Source of the DNA: Poriferisodalis sp965226645
GTDB taxonomy: Bacteria > Actinomycetota > Acidimicrobiia > Acidimicrobiales > Poriferisodalaceae
Assembly: GCA_965226645.1 (NCBI GenBank)
Contig: CBDDDL010000003.1
Span: forward strand, 124,001 to 188,000
DNA length: 64,000 nt
Reading direction: 5' to 3'
Shown here: one piece after another, positions 52,487-61,485 of the stretch
Layout of the letters: each line of letters starts with the position of its first letter
Position numbering within the stretch: position 1 is the stretch's first letter
Notes under the pieces: generated by a model
Seen by the model: the letters and a program-made list of their open reading frames with translations, nothing else
Database searches by the model: none
Told to the model about the DNA's origin: nothing
Made by a program: the position numbers and the translations under genes

Positions 52487-53459
52487 CTAAAGCATCGAAC
52501 CTGGAAGCGTGTAGTACGTACCTCGCTTCTGACCGTGCCGTTCGAGTTGATCTGCATCGGTGAGCCCGCTCAGGAGTCTGAGTGCGGCAAGCCGGTCTAC
52601 GCCGAGCCGTTCGCGGACTGTCGCGTTTGAGATCGGCCCTTCGTGCGCGAGTTCGAGGATGATCGCGTCGATTTGCACGTCGGAGAGCCGCAGGCCAGTT
52701 GGCGCACCGAGTTCGTCGCTCGCAACGTAGATGGCACCACTTCGCTCACCGTGCTGAGTGAGCAATCGCGCGTCCCGGAGGCGTTGCAGTGACTGGCGCG
52801 CTTGGACGCTGTCCACACCGAGGATGTCGCGCACCGCCGAATTGTTGAGTTCGGTGCCGCGGGCTGCGTGCACCAAGACCAACCGATCGGCGGCCGACAA
52901 CGATCCGCGCAACTCCAATTCGTCGACCCATGCCCGTTCATGTGGGGTCACCGAACCGGACGTGCGAAGTGTGACCGTCACCGAAGTGCCTGTGTCGACG
53001 AATTCCGGTGGGTCCAGCAGCTCGTTGGCCATTTCATCCTGCATCACGTCCACACCCCGCCCGGCGTCTTCTGCGAGCCCGAAGCGTCGCAGCGTGTCGA
53101 TGACTGCCAGGTTCCGGGCGGCGTACTGCTCTCGGATGTTGGAGACGGTGACTGGTTCAGGCAGCCCACCGGGTGAGATCACGACGACGCGATCATCGTG
53201 AAGCTCGATGCGTACGGCAGCGCCGTTCGCCTCATAGGAACGGTGAGCGACTGCGTTCGCTATGGCTTCCCTGAGCACGACTTCAGGCAGACGAGGCAGA
53301 TCATGACGCTGCGTTCCGATCACGACGAAGTCAATGCCAATCTCGTCCATGACCGACGAGGTCGCGACTTCGATCTGGCGCGCGAGCGGCCCTGCGATCT
53401 CAATGCGCCGGTCGGGCTCGGTCGCTCCGCCCCGATACCGGAAAATCTCCACGAAGGCC
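52487..53459 (-). pseudogene. Schlafen/AlbA-type ATP-binding protein, N-terminus removed by IS30 copy 2
   Basis: About 324 residues remain, reading ...AFVEIFRYRGGATEPDRRIE, IAGPLARQIEVATSSVMDEI, LPEVVLREAIANAVAHRSYE, RVVVISPGGLPEPVTVSNIR, AVIDTLRRFGLAEDAGRGVD, followed by wHTH-like repeats (VRDILGVDSVQARQSLQRLR, RERLGVDRLAALRLLSGLTD). This is the C-terminal two-thirds of the AlbA_2/HATPase_c_4 family. The N-terminal AlbA_2 domain (about 150-200 residues) is missing because the frame enters the IS at 53460. A GTG at 53452 could start a truncated product. Such proteins occur in defence and regulatory loci. Confidence 0.82.
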
Positions 53460-54265
53460 GGCGAACTCCATCGGTGGTTGCAAGTGAACGGTCATGATGG
53501 CCGTTGCCAACACATGCAGCCGACCGATGGAGGTGTCCAGTATGGCAGCGAGGCTGAGTTTGGATGAGCGGGTGTTCATCGAGTCGTCGCTCGGGGCGGG
53601 CCGCAGCGTCGCGGAGGCAGCGCGGCGGCTGGGCCGTGATCGGTCCACGGTGCATCGCGAGCTGGCCCGCTGGGGCGGCAGGGCGGGCTATGACGCCCGC
53701 TGGGCGCACGCGTCGGCGTGCGCGAGGGCGCGACGAGAGCGAACGCCCAAGCTGGCGGTCGATCGGGTGCTGGCCGCCGCGGTCACGATCGTGGAGCGCA
53801 CCAGCCGCTACACGGTCACCGCAGCGCTGTCCGACGGCTACGGCGCGCCCCAGGTCGCCGCCGCGGTCACCGCGGCGCTGGGCCGCCAGCCCGCCGCGCT
53901 CGCTACGGCGCGCCCCAGGTCGCCGCCGCGGTCACCGCGGCGCTGGGCCGCCAGCCCGCCGCGCTCGTGCGCAGCCTCACCTGGGACCAAGGCCGCGAAA
54001 TGGCCCGCTGGGCCGACGTCGAAGCCGCGCTCGGCATCGAGGTGTTCTTCTGCGAGCCGCGCTCGCCGTGGCAGCGACCCACCAACGAGCACACCAACGC
54101 TCTGCTGCGCCGATGGCTCCCCAAAGGCACCAGCCTCGACATCGGGCAGCTGCGCCTTGCGGTCATCGAGGACAACCTCAACCACATGCCCCGCCGACTC
54201 CACCACTGGGCATCAGCACACGACATCTACACTCAACTCACTTGCAACCACCGATAGAGCTTGCC
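53460..54265 (+). mobile_element. IS30-family insertion sequence, copy 2 (defective)
   Basis: 806 bp with the same 28-bp terminal repeats as copy 1 but opposite orientation. Relative to copy 1 it has lost 324 bp (108 codons) of the transposase centre and gained a 65-bp tandem duplication at 53839-53968. No target duplication is visible (GCC on the left, GAC on the right), and the genes on the two sides do not join, so adjacent DNA was deleted. Confidence 0.9.
53542..54257 (+). pseudogene. defective IS30-family transposase
   Basis: Begins MAARLSLDERVFIESSLGAG as in copy 1. After DRVLAAAV it jumps to TIVERTSRYTVTAALSDGYG, omitting the 108 residues that carry the first catalytic Asp (REGDLIVGK). 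The junction lies in a short GC(C/T)GCGGTC repeat. A 65-bp direct duplication (53839-53903 and 53904-53968) then shifts the frame; the remaining VRSLTWDQGREMARW...TSAHDIY-like tail continues in another frame to 54257. Confidence 0.92.
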
Positions 54266-54472
54266 GACGTTCGCCCGGGCGAATGCCTTTGTCATTCCGT
54301 AGGTGTGCATGTAGGCCTGTAACACTGAGTCGATCGTGTGTTCCCGTGATTCGACCTGCGTCAGCAGCCACCGCAATGTGACCAGTTGTTGCTCATTTCC
54401 GCCAGCGAGACGGGGCAAGCTCTTGCGGCGGTCCGCCCAAGGCTTGACCGGTGGCAATTCGGCGAAGGCCAC
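54266..54472 (-). pseudogene. unknown gene, 5' part only, truncated by IS30 copy 2
   Basis: From GTG 54472, four bases after the MaoC stop on the same strand, the frame encodes MAFAELPPVKPWADRRKSLP, RLAGGNEQQLVTLRWLLTQV, ESREHTIDSVLQAYMHTYGM, TKAFARANV, then enters the IS. Not recognised; the helical tail (VLQAYMHTYGMTKAFARANV) has a winged-helix-like look as at the start of some restriction or regulatory proteins, but this is a guess. Coupling to MaoC is positional and may be accidental. Confidence 0.6.
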
Positions 54473-54475
54473 GAC

Positions 54476-55369
54476 TCAGCCGCTCAGCAGAATGACGCCG
54501 CGGTCTACCGCTGGGCCGCCTTCGGCGTTCAGCACGTCAAAACGAACTGCTTCGGTGGCGTCTCCGAAGCCGGTCACTGGCGTCACGTCGTGAATCCGGA
54601 CCGTGATCGTCGATGGCATGAGCACCATGGCGCGGAAGCGGCAGATGATGCGGCGAACTCGGTTCGGGTCGCCTCCGGCAATTGCGTCGACGACGGCCGA
54701 CACGCCGAGAGCCAGGGTGGCGGTGCCGTGCAGGATGATCGCGGGCAACCCCGCTTTCTCCGCAACTGCCGCGTCGGTGTGGATCGGGTTCCAGATGCGG
54801 GCGCACTCGGTGTAGGTGTGCGCTGCACCGTGAGCCACGGGCACGGCGATCTCTGCCATCGGCTCGGCGGGCAGGTCGCCGAACTCGGGTTCGGCCGGCG
54901 CTTCGGCATCTGGGCAATCCGGGCCCTCGGTCTGCACCCCGAGATACATCCCGCCCTGGTATGTCGTGGCGACCAGCTCACCGTCGGTGTCGACGGTGTC
55001 GATCCGCAACGTCTGGAAGGAGCCTGGCTTGCGTTGCTCGACTCCGGTGTAGGTGAGGTTGGTGGTCAGCCGGTCGCCGGGGCGCACTAGCCGGTGGACA
55101 GTCAGATCGTGGGTCGCATGCACCGAGCGTCGGATCTCGTCGGGCCTGATGCCCCAGCGGTCTGAGACGTCACGCCCCGCCACGATGACCGGCCACTCGG
55201 GACACACCACGAACATCGGGTGGGCCACGACGCCGTCATCAGCGAGTGTGTCGTAGTAGCAGTCGTGCGTGTCGCCCAGCGACGCTGCGTAGGCCATCGT
55301 CCAGCGGGCGTCCACATCATGGGTGATCGGCCCAATCGTTTCTCCCACCATGTCTGTCGGTACCGGCAT
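54476..55369 (-). CDS. MaoC-like (double hot-dog) hydratase/dehydratase
   Basis: 297 residues. N-terminal FAS1_DH-like hot-dog (VGETIGPITHDVDARWTMAY, VVAHPMFVVCPEWPVIVAGR, HDLTVHRLVRPGDRLTTNLT). C-terminal MaoC-type hot-dog has the hydratase motif YTECARIWNPIHTDAAVAEKAGLPAIILHG (catalytic Asp of N.IH.D and His). Hydrates enoyl-CoA-like substrates; could serve the CoA-ester pathway of this region. A diverged duplicate of its last 27 codons lies at 52346. Confidence 0.9.
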   Translation of the reverse strand: MPVPTDMVGETIGPITHDVDARWTMAYAASLGDTHDCYYDTLADDGVVAHPMFVVCPEWPVIVAGRDVSDRWGIRPDEIRRSVHATHDLTVHRLVRPGDRLTTNLTYTGVEQRKPGSFQTLRIDTVDTDGELVATTYQGGMYLGVQTEGPDCPDAEAPAEPEFGDLPAEPMAEIAVPVAHGAAHTYTECARIWNPIHTDAAVAEKAGLPAIILHGTATLALGVSAVVDAIAGGDPNRVRRIICRFRAMVLMPSTITVRIHDVTPVTGFGDATEAVRFDVLNAEGGPAVDRGVILLSG

Positions 55370-55393
55370 GGAGCCGAGCGTAGTAACTGAGCG

Positions 55394-56578
55394 TCAGCCG
55401 CTCCGCAGGGCGCGGGGGAGTTGCTTTTCCTTGTCGACGAACGGCAGCGTGTCGACGATCGCATCGTGCAGTTGGCCGTCGTGGTCAACCAAGGAAACCG
55501 TCTTGCCGTACCAGTCATCGTCCGGCAACGGCCGATCGAAGCGCGCATAGCCGACGCCCGTGTCCAGCGTGGGCGACCAGGTGCCGATCGTGATGTGTCC
55601 AACCGGGCCGTTGCCGTCGTGAACCTCCATGCCGGCGTCCGGGGCGGCGGTTGCGCACACCAGGCCAAAGAGGAGCTGGCGGCGACTGGCCATCTCGAGT
55701 ACGGACTTGCCGATGAAATCGTCCTTGTCGAGTCGGACAAACTGCCCAAGTCCTGCACCGAACGGCGTCAGGTCCGGCTCGATGTCGCTGCCGTTGTCGA
55801 GGATGCCTGACTCGATTCGCCGTATCCCCATCGATGACGACGAGCTGAACTCCAGTCCGAAGGGTTCGCCGCAGGCGAGCAAGTCGTCCCAGAGGGCCTC
55901 ATGATCGGTCGGCTCTGGGCCGCTATTGCAGTAGATCTCGATTCCCACCTCGCCAGTCCACCCGGTGCGCGACACCCACAGTTCTTGGCCGCACACGTCA
56001 AAGAACCCGGCGCGGAAGTACTTGAACTCGTCCGAGAGGCCACCGCCGATCGCCGCATCAAGGACCTGAAGCGACTTCGGCCCCTGAATCTGCAGGACTC
56101 GTGATTTGGGGTCCGAGACTTCGACGTCGAGGCCAATGGCGTTTGCGGTGAGCCAACTCGTGAACTCGCCGTTTGCCGTGACATACCAATAGCGATCCGG
56201 CGCGAGGCGCATGAGCACGCCATCCATCACGACGGTGCCGTCGTCATTGCACGCGATGCCGTAACGCGCACGGCCATCTGCGAGCGTCTCCACCCGGCAG
56301 GTGAGGACCTGCTCGAGCAGCCTCACAGCGTCGGGGCCGCTGACCTCAAGCGGCTTCTCCGGAACGTCGTACAGCAGGACGCCCTCCCGCAACTTCCAAT
56401 ACTGCGCAATGGGGTCTTCGTCACGGTGTGTCTTGAGGGGATACAGCCGATTGCAGTAGATGCCAAAGATTGTCTGATCAGTGATGTACCGGCTCGCAAA
56501 GGGCGATTGCTCGACCCGGTAGGAACTCAACTGCACCGTGTCGAACGACTCAACGTAGAAGTGTCGGCCCCTTGCCAT
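55394..56578 (-). CDS. aminomethyltransferase (GcvT/DmdA-like) family protein
   Basis: 394 residues from ATG 56578 (MARGRHFYVESFDTVQLSSY). Three-domain GcvT fold: YWKLREGVLLYDVPEKPLEV, GPDAVRLLEQVLTCRVETLA, RYGIACNDDGTVVMDGVLMR, LQIQGPKSLQVLDAAIGGGL, FDVCGQELWVSRTGWTGEVG, GAGLGQFVRLDKDDFIGKSV, C-terminal barrel GYARFDRPLPDDDWYGKTVS. Tetrahydrofolate-dependent demethylation is the shared chemistry (glycine cleavage, or DMSP demethylation in DmdA); no gcvH/gcvP is nearby, so a DmdA-like or other demethylase role is more likely. Substrate not assignable. Confidence 0.87.
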   Translation of the reverse strand: MARGRHFYVESFDTVQLSSYRVEQSPFASRYITDQTIFGIYCNRLYPLKTHRDEDPIAQYWKLREGVLLYDVPEKPLEVSGPDAVRLLEQVLTCRVETLADGRARYGIACNDDGTVVMDGVLMRLAPDRYWYVTANGEFTSWLTANAIGLDVEVSDPKSRVLQIQGPKSLQVLDAAIGGGLSDEFKYFRAGFFDVCGQELWVSRTGWTGEVGIEIYCNSGPEPTDHEALWDDLLACGEPFGLEFSSSSSMGIRRIESGILDNGSDIEPDLTPFGAGLGQFVRLDKDDFIGKSVLEMASRRQLLFGLVCATAAPDAGMEVHDGNGPVGHITIGTWSPTLDTGVGYARFDRPLPDDDWYGKTVSLVDHDGQLHDAIVDTLPFVDKEKQLPRALRSG

Positions 56579-57025
56579 CGATGCCCCCAGGTGCTGAACG
56601 GGCGTAGCGCTCTCAACACGACGCAATTCCGAGCATGGCACACTCGGCGGCTGGGGCTGAGACCGTAGTGTCCAGGGTTCTCAGGTGGTGATGCCGCGAG
56701 GTCCCGCCGACTGGCAGTTGACGGGATTGTCGGACTCAGTAACCGCAGGGCGGGCGCCGGACGGCGGTGAGCACCTTCAGCGCTTGCCGGTACAGCTCAC
56801 TTGGCTGCGGCGGGCGAGTGCAGATGGTCTGGCCGTCAATCCGACGCCGACGCGCGATCCGCTGCCGACGGATCTCGGCGTGATCGGGGATCATCAGTCG
56901 GGTCATGACTTCACTGTAAGTCTGTTCCTCTCCGAAGTGTCGGCGGAATTCGCTATTTCTTGCACACTTTTCTTGCGCGGTTCCCAAGTCGTCGCAAGGT
57001 GCGTTCGAGACGCCAGAATCACCGT
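56579..57025. other. divergent intergenic region, 447 bp
   Basis: Separates the divergent DmdA-like and acyltransferase genes and must hold both promoters. One small minus-strand frame (ATG 56906 to 56736, 56 residues, beginning MTRLMIPDHAEIRRQRIARR) has a plausible start context and a very basic N-terminus, but no family match was recognised and it is not called as a gene. Confidence 0.45.
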
Positions 57026-57772
57026 GTGGCGAGACGGGTGAGCAGATGGAAGTTGCGAGGTCCTGGGGGTCTGCTGGACGCCGACGGTCTCGCCGGAATA
57101 CAGACGTGGCGGGCGACACGTGGGTTCGTGCGCATTGTGCTGTACCGCATGTTCCGCATACGGGCCCAGGGCCAGGAGGCAATGCGGCGCGAGGGGGCGG
57201 TCATTTACGCGCCAGTGCACCGGAGCCACCTCGATGGGCCGCTCGTCGGCAGTCTCACGCACCGTCGAGTGCGCTACTTGGGCAAGGAAGAGCTGTTTCG
57301 CCGTCAGCCGCTGGGTTGGTTCATTCGCTCGCTGGGCACTTTCCCGGTGCGCCGCGGCGAGGCTGATCTTGATGCCATGCGTGCAGCTAAGGGTCTGCTC
57401 GACAGCGGCGAGGCGATGCTGATCTTCCCGGAGGGAACCCGTCAGGCGTCCGACGACATCGGCGAGATATTCGATGGCACCGCATGGCTGTCGGCGAAAT
57501 CCCAGACGCCGGTGCTGCCTGTCGGCGTGGCAGGGACCCGCGAGGCGATGCCCAGTGGTGCCAAGTTCCCCAAGCGGGTCCAGGTGGCGATCGTGGTCGG
57601 CGACGTGCTGGCGCCGCCAGTGGGGCCCGATGGAGGTCGTGCGCGGCGAGCCGACATGACCGCCTGGACGCAGACCTTGCGAGCGGCGATCGAAGACTGC
57701 CAGCAGCGTGCGCTGGCAATGACACGCCAACCCGGTCGATGGCGCACGCCGATGCGGGACCTGGTGCCGTGA
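57026..57772 (+). CDS. PlsC-like 1-acylglycerol-phosphate acyltransferase
   Basis: 248 residues from GTG 57026 (MARRVSRWKLRG). HxxxxD acyl motif as HRSHLDGPLVGSLTHRRVRY, FxxR-like FIRSLGTFPVRRGEADLDAM, EGTR as IFPEGTRQASDD, and PVGVAGTREAMP. All four PlsC blocks are in order. Transfers an acyl chain to lysophosphatidate or a related acceptor at the membrane. Overlaps the next CoA-transferase by 4 nt, which is unusual company for a lipid enzyme. Confidence 0.92.
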   Translation: MARRVSRWKLRGPGGLLDADGLAGIQTWRATRGFVRIVLYRMFRIRAQGQEAMRREGAVIYAPVHRSHLDGPLVGSLTHRRVRYLGKEELFRRQPLGWFIRSLGTFPVRRGEADLDAMRAAKGLLDSGEAMLIFPEGTRQASDDIGEIFDGTAWLSAKSQTPVLPVGVAGTREAMPSGAKFPKRVQVAIVVGDVLAPPVGPDGGRARRADMTAWTQTLRAAIEDCQQRALAMTRQPGRWRTPMRDLVP

Positions 57773-59046
57773 TCGCGCACGACCATTGCCCGCCGATCTG
57801 GCCGAAGTCCGAACCCGGTGCGCTGGCGGGCATTCGCATCTGCGACTTCACCGGCCAGCTCGCCGGCGCAGGTGCCACCAAGATCCTGGCCGCGCTCGGC
57901 GCGGAGGTGATTCGCATCGAAGACCCGGTGCGCCAAGGCCGCTGGGACATTCTGCGAGGCACCCAGCCGTTCGTCGGCGAGCACCGCGGTATCGAAGCCG
58001 GCGGCTCGTACAACAACCACAACGCGGGCAAGCTCGGCATCACGCTCAACCTGCGAGAGGCGCGGGCGAAAGAATTGCTCGCCGACCTTGTCGCAGTCAG
58101 CGACGCGGTCACCGAGAACTTTGCCGCCGGGGTGCTGGACCGTTTGGGCTTCGGCTACGAGGCGCTGCGGGCCATCAGGCCCGACATCGTCTACGTCTCG
58201 AACAACGGATTCGGTGCCCACGGCCCGTACACCAGTTTCCGGTCGTGGGGACCGATCGCGCAGGCGGTGTCGGGCCTCACGTTCCAGTCGGGCCTGCCGG
58301 ATATGCCACCCGCCGGCTGGGGCTACTCGTTCATGGACCACACCGGCGCCTACTACATGGCCATCGCGATCGGTATGGCGCTGTATCACCGGCGGCGCAC
58401 CGGCGAGGGCCAGTGGGTCGACCTGGCGTGCATCGAGGCTGCAGGCACGCTGCACGGCGCGGCCACGCTGGACTACACGGTCAACGGTCGGCCCGCACGG
58501 CGCGATCAGATGCCCAACAGCAACCGATCACAGTCGCCGGCCATGGCGCCGCATGGCATCTGGGCGTGCAGCGGCGACGACGAATGGGTGGCCATTGCCG
58601 TTCGCGACGACGATGACTGGCGGCGCTTCGCTGAAGCCATCGATGAACCCTGGGCGCACGACGAGCGCTGGGGACGGCTGGCCGGTCGGTTGGCATACGA
58701 GGACGAACTGGAGCGTTTGGTGGGGACGTGGGCCGTGCGACGCGACAAGCACGACGCGACGCAGCTCTTGCGCGCCGCGGGTGTACCGGCCGCACCAGTG
58801 CTGCGACCCAGTGAGCGCATTGACGGCGATCCCCGCACCTCCGACTGGGGAATGTGGGTCACGGTGCCGCACCGTGATGTGGGCGATACCCGCGTCGAGG
58901 GCTTGCCGGTTCGACTGTCAGAAACCGACTGGGCGATCGGACGTGGCGCGCCGTGCCTCGGCGAGGACAACCGCTACGTGTTCGGCGAGGTACTGGGCCG
59001 CAGCCCCGACGAGATCGCAGTGCTGGCTGCCGACGGGGTGATCTGA
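57769..59046 (+). CDS. CaiB/BaiF family III CoA-transferase (single domain, 'half 2' type)
   Basis: 425 residues from GTG 57769 (MIAHDHCPPIWPKSEPGALA). IRICDFTGQLAGAGATKILA, LGAEVIRIEDPVRQGRWDIL, NNHNAGKLGITLNLREARAK, TENFAAGVLDRLGFGYEALR, NNGFGAHGPYTSFRSWGPIA, GEGQWVDLACIEAAGTLHGA. This corresponds to the second half of the fused enzymes at 12388, 15545 and 22048. Overlaps the acyltransferase (GTGA) and the next gene (TGATG). Confidence 0.93.
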   Translation: MIAHDHCPPIWPKSEPGALAGIRICDFTGQLAGAGATKILAALGAEVIRIEDPVRQGRWDILRGTQPFVGEHRGIEAGGSYNNHNAGKLGITLNLREARAKELLADLVAVSDAVTENFAAGVLDRLGFGYEALRAIRPDIVYVSNNGFGAHGPYTSFRSWGPIAQAVSGLTFQSGLPDMPPAGWGYSFMDHTGAYYMAIAIGMALYHRRRTGEGQWVDLACIEAAGTLHGAATLDYTVNGRPARRDQMPNSNRSQSPAMAPHGIWACSGDDEWVAIAVRDDDDWRRFAEAIDEPWAHDERWGRLAGRLAYEDELERLVGTWAVRRDKHDATQLLRAAGVPAAPVLRPSERIDGDPRTSDWGMWVTVPHRDVGDTRVEGLPVRLSETDWAIGRGAPCLGEDNRYVFGEVLGRSPDEIAVLAADGVI

Positions 59047-60293
59047 TGTCTTCGCCCGGCACGACTGCGCCGTCGATCCCTCGCGCCTTGGACGGACTCC
59101 GCGTTATCGAGCTGACGTCGGAGCGATGCGCGCTGGCAGGGAAGCTCCTTGCCGACATGGGCGCCGATGTCATTGTCGTGGAGCCTCCGGAAGGTTCCCC
59201 GATGCGGGCCTATGAGCCGTTCGCCGACGACGTCCCCGACCCGGAGGCCGCGCTGTGGTGGTGGCACTACAACACCTCCAAGCGCTCCGTGGTGCTCGAT
59301 CTCGACGGCGCGGATGGAGCGACCGACTTTCGGCATCTGGTCTCCACTGCCGACGTGGTGATCGAAGCCGAGCCGAGGGGGCGTCTCGACGATCTCGGTC
59401 TCGACTGGAAACAGCTGGACGGCGGCGCCGAGACCGAGCCCAACGAGCGGCTGATCTGGGTCTCCATCACCCACAACGGGCGCGAGCGGCCGGACCCGCC
59501 CGCCACCGACCTCACTGTGCTTGCCGAGGGCGGCCCCGTGTGGTCGTGCGGCTACGACGACCACGCCATACCGCCGATCCGAGGCGGCGGCAACCAGGGC
59601 TTCCAGATGGCGTGCCACTACGCCGTCGCGACGCTGACGGCGGCGCTGCTGTGGCGGGAGAATTCCGGACGCGGGCAGCTCGTCGACGTGTCGATGCTGG
59701 CCGCTGCGAACGCGACCTGTGAATTCGCGACCTACTGGTGGCTGAATCAGCAGGTGAACGTCCAGCGCCAGACGGGGCGTCACGCCCTTCCGCAGATCTC
59801 CGAGCCCACACAGGTGCGCTGCGTCGACGGGCGCTGGCTGAACACCGGCGTGCCGCCGCGCCGCGGCCCGGAATTCGCTGCGCTGTCCGGCTGGGTGGCC
59901 GAACTGGGTCTCACCGACGAGTGCCCACATACCGAACTGCTGACGCTGGGCGAGGACTACGAGCTGATCGACATTCTCCACCTCGACGCCGACCCGCTCG
60001 CCGCCGAAGTGTTCGGCGCCGGTCGCGACACGATCAACTTCTTGGCGGAGCGGCTGGGAGCGTACGAGCTGTTCATCGGCCTGCAGACGCTCGGACTTGC
60101 GTGCGGCATCGTCTACTCACCCGAGGAGATGCTCGCCGACGAGCATTTCGTGGCCCGCGGCTTCCCGGTGACCGTCGATCACGACGGCACGGCCGTGACG
60201 TATCCGGGAGCGCCGTACAAGTTCTCGGCAACACCGTGGCAAGTGGCGCGAGCCCCCCGCCTCGGAGAGCACCAAGACCTGCTCGCCGACTGA
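59046..60293 (+). CDS. CaiB/BaiF family III CoA-transferase (single domain, 'half 1' type)
   Basis: 415 residues from ATG 59046. LRVIELTSERCALAGKLLAD, MGADVIVVEPPEGSPMRAYE, SKRSVVLDLDGADGATDFRH, VIEAEPRGRLDDLGLDWKQL, SGRGQLVDVSMLAAANATCE. The opening and the shortened central part match half 1 of the fused proteins (LTDDRGHLAGMLLAQLGAEVV). With 57769 this gives the two halves as separate adjacent genes, in reverse order relative to the fusions. Likely forms a hetero-oligomer with 57769. Confidence 0.92.
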   Translation: MSSPGTTAPSIPRALDGLRVIELTSERCALAGKLLADMGADVIVVEPPEGSPMRAYEPFADDVPDPEAALWWWHYNTSKRSVVLDLDGADGATDFRHLVSTADVVIEAEPRGRLDDLGLDWKQLDGGAETEPNERLIWVSITHNGRERPDPPATDLTVLAEGGPVWSCGYDDHAIPPIRGGGNQGFQMACHYAVATLTAALLWRENSGRGQLVDVSMLAAANATCEFATYWWLNQQVNVQRQTGRHALPQISEPTQVRCVDGRWLNTGVPPRRGPEFAALSGWVAELGLTDECPHTELLTLGEDYELIDILHLDADPLAAEVFGAGRDTINFLAERLGAYELFIGLQTLGLACGIVYSPEEMLADEHFVARGFPVTVDHDGTAVTYPGAPYKFSATPWQVARAPRLGEHQDLLAD

Positions 60294-60375
60294 GCTTTGC
60301 GCACGACGGTCGATTTGAGGACTGTAGGTACCCTGATGCGTCCACCCAGTGATCGGGCGAGGAGGAGGTGGTCCA

Positions 60376-61485
60376 GTGTTGCGACGACTGTCAATAGACA
60401 ATTACAACTGCCTCGTTGGATTCGACCTGCCGCTCGACGAGTTCAATCTTCTCATCGGGGATAATGGGGTCGGAAAATCGGCGGTACTCAGCGTGCTTCG
60501 GGCAATCAGAGGCCTCCTGCGCGGTACCAGCAAGGTCACAGATGACGAGGTGTTTCCGGCAGGCACCCTCACCCGCTGGCAAGAGTCGCCAATTCAAACC
60601 GTCGAGATCGAAACCGAGCTGTGTGGCGACATCTGCACGTACACACTTGAGGTTGAACACGACGTGGTACAAGGCCTCGCCCGCATCCGGAGGGAGGCGC
60701 TGTTCGATGGGGTGTGGCCGTTGTTCGAATTCGCCGATGGAGATGTCCAGCTCTATCGGAACGACCACAGTCCTGGACCCGTGTACTCGGCCGACTGGGC
60801 GGAATCGGCGTTGGCTCGGGTTCAGCATCGCCACGACAACCAAAGGCTTTCACGCTTCGTCGAGTTTCTTCGCGGAGCCACGATCCTCACGATTCGCCCG
60901 GAATCAATGCGTGCGCACTCGGACCGTGAGGACCCTTGGCTCGAAACGGACGGTTCGAACTTCGTCAGCTGGTACCGGCATGTGGTCCAAGAGACGCCAA
61001 GGCTCGTATCGTCGTACGAATCAGCATTGGCTTCCTCGGTTCGCGATTTCCGAGGAATGCGTCTGGAGAAGGTTGGAATCTCGACCCGTGCTTGCATGGT
61101 CGACTTTCTGGTCGCTGAGCGCCAATACGCCGTTGCACTCGATGAGCTCTCGGATGGCCAGCGTGCGCTGGTTGTTCTCTACGGGCTCGTACACCTCGGA
61201 AGCGCGCATCTTGGATTGTTGGTTATCGACGAACCAGAGAACTTTCTGAATCTGCGGGAGATACAACCCTGGCTCACTGAGATTGAAGATGCCGGCGGGC
61301 GAGGGCCGACACAGGTCTTGCTCTGTTCGCACCATCCAGAGCTGATCGATCTGGTCAGCAGCTACGCCGGACTCGTGCTTCGACGTGACGCTGAGGGTCG
61401 GACTACGGCGGCTCGCCCGTCGTCTGAGATGTACGAGTCAGGTCTGAGCTTCTCGGAACTCATAGCCCGTGGCTGGGACGAATGA
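60376..61485 (+). CDS. AAA (AAA_21/OLD-like ABC-type) ATPase
   Basis: 369 residues from GTG 60376, preceded by GGAGGAGG. N-terminal LRRLSIDNYNCLVGFDLPL, Walker A GDNGVGKS (28-35), a variable middle (about 60-230), signature-like ELSDGQRALVVLYGLVHLG, Walker B LGLLVIDEPENFLNLREI, and H-loop VLLCSHHPELIDLVSSYAGL. This is the SMC/RecF-like single-polypeptide ATPase used in OLD, PARIS, Septu and similar defence modules. It ends without a fused TOPRIM; the TOPRIM-like gene follows, overlapping by 4 nt (ATGA). Confidence 0.9.
   Translation: MLRRLSIDNYNCLVGFDLPLDEFNLLIGDNGVGKSAVLSVLRAIRGLLRGTSKVTDDEVFPAGTLTRWQESPIQTVEIETELCGDICTYTLEVEHDVVQGLARIRREALFDGVWPLFEFADGDVQLYRNDHSPGPVYSADWAESALARVQHRHDNQRLSRFVEFLRGATILTIRPESMRAHSDREDPWLETDGSNFVSWYRHVVQETPRLVSSYESALASSVRDFRGMRLEKVGISTRACMVDFLVAERQYAVALDELSDGQRALVVLYGLVHLGSAHLGLLVIDEPENFLNLREIQPWLTEIEDAGGRGPTQVLLCSHHPELIDLVSSYAGLVLRRDAEGRTTAARPSSEMYESGLSFSELIARGWDE

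Noticed and set aside
51272..54265. Composite IS30 transposon carrying the Schlafen-like gene
   Set aside because: Copies are inverted and one is defective, the target duplications do not match at the outer ends, and the MaoC 3'-end repeats lie asymmetrically; independent insertions explain it better.
57769..60293. Frameshifted double-domain CoA-transferase
   Set aside because: Each gene is full length for a single-domain enzyme with its own start, and half order is opposite to the fused proteins.
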